Source: Nectonema munidae (taxonomy: Eukaryota > Nematomorpha > Nectonematoida > Nectonematidae). Taken from it: a DNA stretch of 64,000 bases. Below the pieces are notes generated by a model. That model was not told the DNA's origin, made no database searches, and saw only the letters and a list, made by a program, of their open reading frames with translations. Positions within the stretch are counted from its first letter, which is position 1. Every line of letters starts with the position of its first letter. The position numbers were made by a program, and so were the translations under genes. The DNA lies in the NCBI GenBank assembly GCA_030549495.1, contig JAUIRK010000952.1, positions 496,001-560,000 of the forward strand, written 5' to 3'. Shown piece by piece: positions 10,901 to 21,390 of the stretch.

Positions 10901-13900
10901 GGATGACTTTGCTAAGTTGAAAATCGAAAAGTAGAGGTTCAAAATTTGAAATTGTATTTTCTGCATGAAAAAATCCAAAAATTTTATAAAAAGAACAAAC
11001 TATATTTGGGAATTTTTTGAAAGTGGCTTTTAAATTCTTAGTTTTTTTCCCAAATCTTATTGAGCAAAAATGGTATACATACATACACTATTTTTTTTTA
11101 CAAAATTTTTAAAATACAATTCCTCCATTTTATATGCTTAGGCATTATGAATGACTCAAATGAGAAAAACTTAGCTAAAAAAATTCTATATTTCCGTATA
11201 GAAAAATATATAAGTATGAAAATTTGGGTGGAGTATTAAGCCATGGCTTTTCGTCTTTCGGGGGTTAAAGTGAAATGGGATACTGATAGTTTGAAGTTGC
11301 ATGCATTGAATATTAGTGACGCTTACACAAGATGTCCACCAATCTTTCATGTGGTCAGCAGCTGCTTTAGCAGCAGACATAGCACTTGAAAGCTGTCGAC
11401 TTTTTATCACCAACGCTCCACGCTGTTGTACATTCTTTAAAAAAAATAATGAAATAATAATAAATAATTAGAACTGCATTTTTATATAATAAAAAAGAAA
11501 TTCTAGAAGTGTAAAAAATTTAATAGAACTAAAGGGCGATGGTGAAACGTTAAAGCCATTTTTAGTTTTTATACCATTTTTAGTTCTGTTTTTCTTTTTT
11601 AGCTTTTTAATTCTATTTTAGACTATTGGTGTTCATTGTTTTTATCCTATAGAGGCCAATAAGAAGTGTATTCGTGCAAGCTCGCATATAATTATTGCAT
11701 TTTTAAGGTTTTCAATCAGAAAAGTCATTTGAAAAAATTTTTTTAATCTCTTTTGCAAATGTGTACTTTTGATCTATGAGTTTTGAAAGCAATCTAGAAA
11801 ATCTAGAAATAATTAGAACTGCATTTTTATATAATAAAAAAGAAGTTCTAGAAGTGTAAAAAATTTAATAGAACTAAAAGGCGATGGTGAAACGTTAAAG
11901 CCATTTTTAGTTTTTATACCATTTTTAGTTCTGTTTTTCTTTTTTAGCTTTTTAATTCTATTTTAGACTATTGGTGTTCATTGTTTTTATCCTATAGAGG
12001 CCAATAAGAAGTGTATTCGTGCAAGCTCGCATATAATTATTGCATTTTTAAGGTTTTCAATCAGAAAAGTCATTTGAAAAAAATTTTTTAATCTCTTTTG
12101 CAAATGTGTACTTTTGATCTATGAGTTTTGAAAGCAATCTAGAAAATCACTTAATTAAAATCAATTCTTCTGATTGAATAACATATTTAGGTATGGTTGA
12201 AGGGATTTTTTTGATAAAAAGGATGGATCATTTCAATTCAATTTTTAGATTGAAGAAACTTTAAAATAAATATAATTTACTAGGGAAAGGAAAAAGTATC
12301 AAGCCAATCAATCTTAAAGAAAAAAAGGCACGCATAGTTCAAAACATCTCCTCACAAACGAAGTAAAATTTCGGTTATTGGGTAAGTAGAGGGTGTTGAG
12401 CTTCGTACAACAAAAAGTAGGTCCATAAAACGAAGTTTGAAGTAGGAAAGTTGTAAATATGGAAGCACCGCTGAATAAATGCGAAGTGTATAGATTGAGT
12501 TTACTTGGATGAATTCATTGTTCAGCCAGTGTTCATCATTAACAGCTGATCTTATAGAAGTGTTCCCTTCTTTTTCATCTCTACCATTTGCACTAACGAA
12601 GGCGGAATCCACAAATGGAAACTGTGTCGAAGAATGGTTTCCCCAAATGATGACGTTATGCACGTTAGACACATTAACCTTCAACTTACGCGAAAGCATG
12701 TTTTGCGCGCGATTTTGATCTAGTCTGGTCATTGCTGAAAAATTCTTTCGTGGAATAGACTTGGCATAGTAGGAACATATGAAGGCATTTGTGTTGGCAG
12801 GATTTCCTACGACTAAAACCTGAAACATGGAAAGATTTGAAAAATGAACTAAAGTAGAGCAAGCTTACACTCTTCGAATAAAAGATATGGTATAAGGAAT
12901 ACTTTAGGAAGAATAAGAATAATTACTTCTTGAACCTTATTAAAATCAGGCAAACCTGTCAATCAAAGCCAAATATATAAACCTTCAAAAAATCTAATTG
13001 TAGCAATTTGATTCTGAAAATATTTTCGTCACTAGATTTAAAGAGTGGCTATTATTTATAATTGTCCCTAATTGAAAATCGAACCTTTTCTATTTGACTT
13101 ATCATAGTATTTTTCTTTTTTATCAAACTATACATTAGTAATGAACACTGTATCAGGGGCGCACATCCTCAAAATCATTGGGGGGGCGAAATTTTTTTCT
13201 TGCAATTTTCAAAATTAGTGGTCTGGAAATACCACGGGAGACCAAATATTCAAGCAATCCTTTAAAATAGAGTGTATTCAGCGCATACGAAAAGTCCTAA
13301 ATTTATAAGACTACTTTATATTTTTTTTAAATGCCCCAATTTAAAATTAGGAAAAAATGCCACAACACAAAAAATTATTAATTAAAATTTTTAAAAAAGA
13401 TATGTCAAATAAAGATTTTTTGTAAAAAAAAAGTTAACTTTTCATCTAAAACATTTAAAATTTAATTAAAGTAAACTAAAAAAACTCAGCATACGACAAT
13501 TTTTTAAATACAAAAAAAAATTTATAAAACAGCAAATATTTTTGGACTTTGTGTGTATCCAGAACACTTTTTAAATATAATTTGTATTTTAACTGATTTT
13601 AAGAACACATTCCCACAAATCTGCACCTTTGCTATTGTTTTCAAGAACTTTATAAAGAAAAAACCCTATAGATTAAGAAATTTTAGAAATTTATCCTTTC
13701 AAAACGGTACCAAATAAAAATATTTATATAATTAAAAAAAAATCCTGAAAATCAAAAATTAGGTCTCCTTTGATCTCAAGGTAATTTTAGATCAACTTAC
13801 CGGGGTGCTTTTATGGCAATAAGAAAAAAGAATACATGCCACTCTTAAAGGTAAAAATTTTGTTAGATTTACATAACTATGAGAAGTTGAACAAATCACG

Positions 13901-16900
13901 TTAATTGGAAAAAAGCTCGGCACAAGAAATACAAATTCACTGAGGCGAAAAATTATTTCACTCAGAATTTTTTGTTGTTGTTGTTCAGTTTATTAACCTG
14001 AAATAAAAGATAAAGAAACTTTGTCAAAAAAACAGCTTTTGTTTTGACGTAGGAAGAGGGTAGTCAAATTTAAATCGTATTGATCATTGAGATTGTCGAC
14101 TTTTGCACCTACTCAGTCCTATTACCTACTTTTTTGAAATCCCATAAGCTCTAAAAATAGCTTCTACTATATGATTCACAGCAGTGCAAATGTGGATCAG
14201 GCAACATAGAAAACCGCTCTCCATTGTAAAATCTCCAAATTTTCTGAAGAAAGATCCAGGGTGGCAGAGTCGGAGATCTTAAAGGGTTTTGGAGTTGTCG
14301 GAGTTGGATTATTTTAAGCATCAAAAAAAATATATTAAAACTATAAAATATATAGTTTAACTTTTGTAAGAATATGCTGTGCCCAGTCAAAGTAGTAGGT
14401 AGGTTTAATTTTGTAAGTACTATGAGTTGGAGAGGGAGTGCGAGTTTGATATCTCCCCTCCGACCTGCTACCCTGGGGTAAGCACATAATTTAGCAAAAA
14501 ATAGCAGGATTTACATCAGTGGCTCCCAGCCCTTTTTAACAAAAGGCCAAATCAAGAACCAGTCCAAAATCTGAAATTCAAATTCCTGCATACATACCAT
14601 AAAATAAATGAATCATAAATGAATAAATTTGCGAAATGTTGGCTGTTTTAATATGATATTGAGAATATGTTTATGAATATGGATATGTTTTAATATGCAG
14701 TTGAGAACCACCGATGTAGATGAAATCCATGACATTTTGTGCATATTAAAAATTTTGAAAAAATAAATAAAATGTATACAATTTTGCTTCCAAAAAACAT
14801 TTTATGAAAGACTGTAAGCAAACCTAGAAAATTTTATTTAAATTACTCAATATCTTTTGCCTTTTTCAGAGAAAGAATGGAGTAAAACAGTTGCTCACCA
14901 AAAGGATTATAAAAATTGAAAAAAAAATGAAAATTCTCATTCAAAACACGGCCTTATTGAGCAATTTGGAATTTAAATGCCTTGAAAAAATACCGGCGTA
15001 GATAGGGTAGTAGAAGCATACTTTGACATCTTTTTTGGCATAACGCTCCAAAGCAACTCCTTGTGATTTAAAAATCCTGACGTTGGCTTTGAGCAAATCC
15101 TTTCGCTCCATTCCTTGCCTTCGCGGCATCGCTCCAATCAAAAAAGCTGCGTCAATATCTTTGAAAGCCTCCTCTTCTTTGTCAGTAGCAGTAATTCCTG
15201 TAAAATGCACCCTCATAAACGTCTTCTAAGACTATAACATGAGAGGTATTCGTGTATTTTTACAAGGAAAACGAGCATTTACAAGGAAATGAGCTTTCAA
15301 CGAGCATTTTTCTTCAATCCAAAGGTATTAGACTTAGCCAAGATTACTGTATGTAGTTTTGAACGATTCAAGAATCTTTGAAAAGTTCTGAGAAGAACTA
15401 TGTTTCTAATCTTAAAATTTTATTTGAAGCCCGTCTCTAATTCATAGCATTAGCTTAACCCTTTCAGAACCAATGTCCTAAACAATAAAAATCACCAACT
15501 TTAAATATATAGAATTCCATTTGAAAGAAAGTAGATGATAGTCTTCAAAATTCTTTGGCAAAGGGTGAACCCATCTGATACGAGAAGGGAGTAGACTACG
15601 AGTAATTTGATATAAAACAACCTTAAATGAAGAAATTCCTGAATGATTTAAAGGGAATCCTCATATTTTTGAAGTTTTGAAGAGCTAAATCTTCTCTATA
15701 CAATTTTATGATCAGGGTAGCAGAGACGAAAATTTTAAATGTCTTAGTCGGATCCAGTATCTAATTAAATTTACGTTTAATTTTTGTGTAAACATATGGA
15801 GTGGCTGTTCATTAGTCACAGTCGGAAGCGAGAAGTTGGTGCTGAATTTATTAAGCTTTTAAGTATTTCTAGTTGGGACATGGCATTTTTTCATTGTTTG
15901 GAGTAGTTATATTTTTGCAAGTATACATTTTATTTGAGATACGACTTGGTATTCAAGCAACAAAACTTATTGATTTAAACTTCGCCAGAACGATATTTTA
16001 TGAAATATCAGAAGAGCGCTAAAATACAACTTGGAACTTGGAATTCTTATAATGCTATTTGTTAGGGCAATTGTTGATAGTACGCATTGCTCATTTTATA
16101 AAGTGTTTTTTTCTGAGTTTTGCATCATTTGTTTAGCATACAATGTACTAAAAAGTTAAACTAATCAGATGTCAATAACTCATTAGAACCATGAATAACC
16201 GAGCTTTCAGGTATCCTAAAGTAAAAGTAACTTGGAGTATTTTCATCAACAAAACAGAATTGCACTGCTTATGTAGAAATATGAGCAAATAAGATTTGAT
16301 GTTGAATCCAACAGGCGAGCTTGTGATATCGAACTCAAATATTTAACCAACTTTACTCACCCTCCTAACTACAAGTATGCGCTGAAAAATCTTTTGAGAA
16401 AATCATTTTTCTTCAAATAGGATCTGACCTATTTCAAATTTATAAATAAATAATAAAGTATAATCTGTTTTTTAACTTTGCAAGTCTTTATTATTGTTTT
16501 TACTTTTATTATCAGTAGGGTTGCAAGTTTTTTAAATCATCAAATCGGGGCAAAAATAATAAAATCAATAATATTTCGAAATAAATTTCTATAAAGTCCT
16601 TTTTGGAAGTACAAGACTGATAAAAAAAAAAAGAAGGATTCTTCCAAATCACCTCGTACTACGTTATTAAGGTTTTAAAAAGATACATTTAAACTTTAAA
16701 GTGAGACTGAATTAGATTATTTTATCTGTCATAACAACAGTGAATAGAATGTTTTAATATTATATATTTTAGCTAGAATGATAAAAATTGGAGAATTTTT
16801 GATATTTCCTAATAAATAAAAAAAATTTAAAATTTCGAGTGTTTTAGATAATCTAGAATAAGATTAAATAATTTTTCTAAATAAAATATATTTAAAAATT

Positions 16901-17117
16901 AATTTTAACCTTGTATGAGTGGTAGGGCACAATCTTCTAATTCAAAGACAACACCTTGTAGAACACCCAGCATTGGAGATATTTCAAATAAAACAAGATG
17001 AACAGGTGTATTAGTTCCAAATACATCTCCTTTTCCAATGGAAAAAAGTAGGGAATATGATATTTGTCCAGCTGCACCTGTAACTAAAACTTTGACAAGA
17101 TTTTCATTCATGGACAT
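7696..17117 (-). CDS. MDH1: Cytosolic malate dehydrogenase, five-exon gene
   Basis: Interconverts malate and oxaloacetate with NAD in the cytosol, serving the malate-aspartate shuttle. Exons 17117-16910, 15197-15022, 12819-12505, 11434-11327 and 7914-7696 all have GT-AG borders, and their phases join without a break into 341 residues (animal MDH1 is about 334). Visible motifs: the NAD-binding [11 protein letters not shown], the active-site loop [15 protein letters not shown] with its arginines, [15 protein letters not shown] with the catalytic Asp, and WGNHSSTQF with the catalytic His. The start ATG gives the family's usual N-terminus; a second Met lies two codons on. Oddities: Glu (LVLFEIS) replaces the usual NAD-ribose-binding Asp, and the GTPEG-type loop before the SMAV segment is replaced by TSCSNRW. 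The four introns (1712, 2202, 1070, 3412 bp) are filled with repeats. No organelle targeting extension is seen. Confidence 0.93.
8340..8660 (+). mobile_element. Tc1/mariner-type transposase C-terminal fragment
   Basis: Plus-strand translation gives [20 protein letters not shown], the signature YSP-x-LNP-x-EN-x-W around the third catalytic acid of DDE transposases of the Tc1/mariner group. Remnants such as [16 protein letters not shown] follow, then a stop. An in-frame stop interrupts it. It lies inside MDH1 intron 4, on the strand opposite the gene. Confidence 0.75.
9367..9516 (-). mobile_element. tRNA-derived SINE, family 1, diverged copy
   Basis: The layout matches 5462-5619: a TTTACC-type tail, GGTACATCAATGCC where others have the GCGGTGCAATTG block, the B-box-like GGTTCGATTCC and a GGTTGAGAAG A-box region. 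More substitutions than the 5462 and 36343 copies, so it is older. In MDH1 intron 4. Confidence 0.65.
9580..10800 (+). mobile_element. piggyBac transposase, decayed
   Basis: Several frames together show the piggyBac protein order. An N-terminal piece is followed by [20 protein letters not shown] and [20 protein letters not shown] (the DDE_Tnp_1_7 N-terminal part). Then come [33 protein letters not shown] and a Cys-rich tail [19 protein letters not shown] with CKNHTSFC. The catalytic core is mostly deleted or unreadable, with several frameshifts. No terminal repeats could be fixed. It sits in MDH1 intron 4 and is antisense to the gene. Confidence 0.8.
11327..11434 (-). CDS. MDH1: MDH1 exon 4
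   Basis: 108 bases between acceptor TTTAAAG and donor GTAAGC, phase 0 on both sides. Encodes [20 protein letters not shown] and [16 protein letters not shown], the Rossmann-fold helix and substrate-side helix of MDH. Confidence 0.9.
11466..12148 (+). repeat. Near-identical 345-bp tandem duplication
   Basis: The unit starting AATTAGAACTGCATTTTTAT at 11466 repeats at 11811, a 345-bp offset. I see only a few differences (for example GAAATTC versus GAAGTTC, and AAAGGGCG versus AAAAGGCG). The second copy ends at 12148. The whole array lies in MDH1 intron 3 and makes up most of it. A third, inverted and diverged copy of the core is at 4463-4645. Confidence 0.92.
12505..12819 (-). CDS. MDH1: MDH1 exon 3 (catalytic His exon)
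   Basis: 315 bases, acceptor TTTCAG, donor GTAAAC, phase 0 to 0. Carries [26 protein letters not shown] and [15 protein letters not shown], including the catalytic Asp-His pair, then the variable surface segment ending HWLNNEFIQ. Confidence 0.92.
13154..13325. repeat. Interspersed repeat starting CAGGGGCGCACATCC
   Basis: About 172 bp nearly identical to 59076-59244, sharing GGTCTGGAAATACCACGGGA and TAGAGTGTATTCAGCGCATA. The CAG start and nearby G run resemble a hAT-type terminus, but no partner end was seen. Inside MDH1 intron 2. Confidence 0.85.
15022..15197 (-). CDS. MDH1: MDH1 exon 2
   Basis: 176 bases after acceptor TTTTACAG, donor GTATGC. Its first two bases complete the Gly codon opened by exon 1. 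Encodes [20 protein letters not shown] and [18 protein letters not shown], the mobile active-site loop with both substrate-binding arginines. Confidence 0.92.
16208..16370 (-). mobile_element. tRNA-derived SINE, family 1, old copy
   Basis: Same block order as the copies at 5462 and 36343 (a TTTTACTTTA-type tail, AAGCAGTGCAATTC, a decayed B box GAGTTCGAT, then GGTTAAATA and GAGTAAAGTTGG). It has clearly more changes than the other three. In MDH1 intron 1. Confidence 0.6.
16910..17117 (-). CDS. MDH1: MDH1 exon 1 (start)
   Basis: 69 codons plus one base, ending at donor GTTAAA. Encodes [20 protein letters not shown], the dinucleotide-binding glycine motif, [10 protein letters not shown] and [10 protein letters not shown]. 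Glu takes the place of the usual NAD-ribose-binding Asp of cytosolic MDH. Confidence 0.92.
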
Positions 17118-17164
17118 TTTATGACTGGTAGAAATATAAAGAAATTAAATCTATAAAAAAAATA

Positions 17165-17330
17165 TTACTGACCAGATAATAAGGATGTCACGATGAATAC
17201 TTGAACCTAAGACTACTCGATCATTAATTCCAACACCAGGCCATCTTCTGACAAAGTTTGCGTATCCAAAATTTTTATCAAAAGCTTTGGCAATGGGTTC
17301 AAAAAAATTGACATATTTAGATCAAATTAT
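17165..17330 (-). other. Unassigned coding-like stretch
   Basis: The minus strand reads about 50 residues without a stop, including KAFDKNFGYANFVRRWPGVG and NDRVVLGSSIHRD. The composition is more protein-like than the local background. I do not recognise it. It lies just upstream of the MDH1 start and could be a transposon scrap, a pseudoexon or chance. Confidence 0.25.
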
Positions 17331-18129
17331 TTAGGGGTATCTAATAAGTTGCATCCAAAGTGGCATATGGGCTATCACAAAATAAATTTTAAATATATTT
17401 GTTCTAAATGGGGATTGACTAGATTAAAAATGAATTTAAATTGGTATGATGTTTAGGTTAGTGATGCATCTGAATACCCTCTATATGAAATTGTTTAATC
17501 AATGAAGAAATAAATTGTCAAGTTGAGATGGGAATGTCTGTTATTCGTTTTTTGCTTGTCTACCAATCGAAAATTGAGAGCAGAGAATTTAAAGGTTATC
17601 TGAATGTAAACAGTGGAGAGGAAGCGTTTAGAGAATTCTTAGAAGGGTCTATAAAATTCATTTTTATACCGAGTTTGAACGAAATGATGAAATGGATTGT
17701 TTCTTCAAAATTATATTTTTACTTATATACGTTGTATATAAATTTGGTGCAGATAAAGAAGTAAAAAGAGCTGGCTGTATTTTTAAATATATTGTTGCAA
17801 ATTTATATAGAAATAAGAATAAAGGGATAGGATTGAGCAATATTGTGAGTTATAATTATGATAAAGAAGAATTAAATTGATGCATGTGTTGTTGATGCTC
17901 TAAATAAGAGTATTTTGAGCTGAAATTGTAACAGTATGGTATTTTTTTTCAGAATTTCTAGTCATGGAATAGAAGTGATACAATAGGCGTTTATCAAACT
18001 TAGTAGACAAATAGGATATATTTTTTCAAAAAGTGGATACTGTTGATAATATTTAGAAAAGCATCAAGATGTGACATCGAATTGAATAACTGGAATGATC
18101 AAGAATAAATAAATGTATATAATATTAAA
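17331..18129. other. Spacer with short AT-biased frames
   Basis: Plus-strand frames at 17528-17764 and 17692-17880 are open but show no family motif, and their residue content (Ile, Tyr, Lys, Leu) follows the base composition. No call is made. Confidence 0.35.
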
Positions 18130-21100
18130 AAGTTTAAGTTTAAGTTTATTTAATAAATTTAAAATTTTTACAAACACACACACATTGAGGAAATGTTTAA
18201 CATTTGAGTAGGCGAATGTGATGGCTTTTATGAAGAAGGTGAAAAAGGAGGTCTCAAGGACTCATCGAGATTCCACACCCATCGAATGAACCAGGAACAG
18301 GAGAAGCGTCAGGAAAAAGTTGTATAAAGAAAACAAAAGTAGAAGAAAACAAAGAAAAGAATATATGTATATATATACAAATATATATGCTATGAGATTT
18401 GTATTAATATATATATATATAATAATTATGTGATAAATAAGTTAAAAATACATGTAAAAGTTATATTTAATGTTTTAGTGAACGTTTAAATTTTTAAACT
18501 GTCAAGATTTAAGGTGCCATGGAAGGAGTTTGAGATAAAAAGTGTTCTTATAATTGTTGAACGGAAAATAGAATTATCAATTTTATGAGGAATATGTAGT
18601 AGGCAAGAGGATCGGGTATTATAATTGTGTATAGACGAATTTAGAGAAAAGATTTCCAAAAGGGCCGTAATTAAAGAAGGATTTATAGTAAAACTTTAAG
18701 TGAGCCAAAACGTTGATATAATTCATATTATATCCTTCAAAAGTTTGAGAATCAGAAGAATGATTTATAAAAGAAAAAATTTATTTTGAAAGGATTCTAA
18801 TTTGTTTAAGAAAGTAAAATTAGAGTTTCCCCATACAATATTGCAATAGGTTAAATGTGGGAAGATAAAAGAACTATATAAGAGTTTTTTGCACTTAAAG
18901 TTCAAAAATGTTTTAATTTTCTTATTGCTCCATAGAGTTTAGACACCTTAGATAAAATGCTAGCTATGTGAGGGGACCAAGATAAATTATTTGTAATATT
19001 CAAACCAAGATAATTAAAGTTATCAACTTTGTGTAAAATATGACCATTTAAAATTATATTAAAATCTATGTTTATATTTCGTTTAGAGAATAACATGTAT
19101 AGACATTTATTTGTGTTAAGAAATAGGAAGTTATGCTTACACCATTCTGATATGTTATGTAGGCAAGTGTTAGTAGTAGGGGCAATTAATGAAAGGTCGC
19201 TAAAGTTGAGAGAGAGTGCTGCATCATCAGCATAAAGAATCAGAGAAGTAGGATCTTGTATACAGGAAAAAATCATTGATAAATATTAAAAGAGAAGGGT
19301 CCCAAGATTGAACCTTGAGGTACTCCCATGTTGATCTTAAACCTCTAGAGGATTCACCTCGGAAAGAGACGTATGAAACTCGATCTAGCAAATAATTACT
19401 TAGCCAAGAATTTATTTTTCCTCTAAAGCCGATTCTAGAAAGTTTATAGAGGAGAATGGGGTGAAAAACGCTATCAAATGCCTTCTTAAAATCTAGAAAA
19501 AGAACCATGGTGGAACTTTTACCGTAAAAAGATTTGGATATGGACTGGAGTAGGGATAAAGCGGCATCCTCAGTTGATTTTTCCTTCCGAAAATTGTTTG
19601 GGGTTTATTAAATTATGTTTATCAATGAAGTAATCATCTTAGTAAATATAATTTTTTCAAAAATTTGGCAAAACAAAATAAAATCGAAATTATCGATAAC
19701 GTTAGAACTTTTTTGGATTTCAGAATTGGTATTATTCTAGAAACTTTAAGTTTTTAAGGAAATACTCCTGAATGAGAGATAGATTAAAGATAAAAATAAG
19801 GATAGCAACGTAGGTAAAATTCAATTATCATATTTAAAAAAGTTCATCTTCTCCTATTGATTTCTTATTTGTATGATCTGTAGCTTTAAAGTCATTTAAT
19901 AAATCTTCGATAAAAAAAAGAATTTTGATTAAAGGGAATAGAATTATTAATATAACTAATAAAAAGTAGAATTTTTTCCTTAGGAAAAGAAAAAAGAAAT
20001 AAAAAAATTTCAAGTTTTTTGAGGGTTTTAAAAGCATTTAATTTTTTCCAAATATTGCTACTTTACAGTGGAGAATTTAAAAAGTATGTTGACTTCTTTT
20101 TTAATTCCTTTTAAATTGTTTATGTATTTTTATATCTTGTTATGTTTACTTTATTTAAAAGTACAATTTATATAATTTTTCTTTAGATTTTCTAAGGTAA
20201 AATGTTAATCAGGGGACTTTTAACTTTTTTTTAAATTTGTATGCGGAAAACTATCATTGAAAGATTTCTTTATTATTTCTAAAAGCATTATATGCTGTTT
20301 GGATCTATAATATGATTTATATAAGAAAAATTTATTTGAGAACATTTGAAATAAAAAGAAGGGCCTTAAGGTAAGATTTTCGTTTAGTAGTAGTGGTCAT
20401 TGGAAACTTTATCAAAAAAATTTTGATAAAGTGCAGTTGGAAAGTGTCAGAAAATCAGAAATGATGTTATAAGAGGAAAAGCTAACTCAAAATAATAAAT
20501 ATGTTATCAATTAATGATAGAATTACGGGTATACATTTAGTAATGTGGAAAAATAAATGAGTCAATAAAAAATTAAAAATTTGGGTTATTGTTAATATTA
20601 AAAAGATTAATATTGAGGTCACCACTAAGAAAGTGAACTTAGAAAGGAGTTATTAGAAAAATTCCTTGGATAAAGAGTTAAAAGAGATTTGTGCAGGAGG
20701 TCTATAAACTGCTAATATATCGATAAATTTACAATTTACAGAAAGTGTAAAAATAGAAAGTCAAAAAAAGTTCATGACTGGAAAATCTTTGTCGAAATTA
20801 AAAGAAAGATTTTTTGTAGAAAATTCCTACACCTCCTCCTTTTTATTCTTTCTTGGTAGTGGAAACTGTAACCAAGAAGTTCAAACTTTTGCGAACCAAC
20901 TTCCCATATTTCACTTAGAATAATAAAATCAAAGTCAAGCGTTAGTGTGGTGAGGAGATTAACTAATAAATCAAAATTCGCGTTCATGCTTCGAATATTC
21001 AAATGTAGAAGTTTTAAGTTAGAGCTAGATTTTATGTTGTTTAATTGATTAAGTTCACCTGGGGAAATATATTCAGTCAAACAAACATTCTCTCTATCTA

Positions 21101-21390
21101 TATCATCAAAAAGATTGGAGTTTAGAATATCAGGTTGGGTGAGATTATAATTATTAGAGATAGAGCATAAGTTATTCATCAAGGATAGAGAGGTAACTAT
21201 TATACACTCTATTTTTGACTATATTTAACATTTTAGAAAATGAAGAAATTTTAATTAATATTAAAAAGTATAGTACTATAACCATTAAATATGCAGATTT
21301 AAATGCCTGAGTTATTTTTTCTAATTGGGTGTTACAAATCGGTAAGCCCAAATGCGCACAGATGCCCACTAACTAAAAATACTTTTTTTC
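18130..21390 (-). mobile_element. CR1/jockey-superfamily LINE, degraded
   Basis: On the minus strand, an apurinic-like endonuclease start (LKLLHLNIRSMNANFD, FIILSEIW) at 21182-20772 is followed at 19508-18902 by reverse transcriptase motifs: FLDFKKAFDSV, WLSNYLLDR, ILYADDAALSLNFSD with the catalytic YADD, LNTNKCLYMLFSKRN and FNYLGLNITNNLSW. The 3' end at about 18130 closes with short AAACTT repeats, typical of CR1-like tails. The region 20772-19508 between the domains keeps only scraps. Upstream, 21369-21172 may hold the end of ORF1. Stops and frameshifts make it inactive. Confidence 0.85.
18361..18425. repeat. TA-rich microsatellite
   Basis: Runs of TATATA inside the 3' untranslated part of the LINE at 18130-21390. 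Confidence 0.6.

Noticed and set aside
12509-12718. A plus-strand gene opposite MDH1
   Set aside because: It is the antisense shadow of MDH1 exon 3.
17528-17880. Two overlapping plus-strand frames as genes
   Set aside because: Residue content follows AT-rich base composition and no domain is visible.
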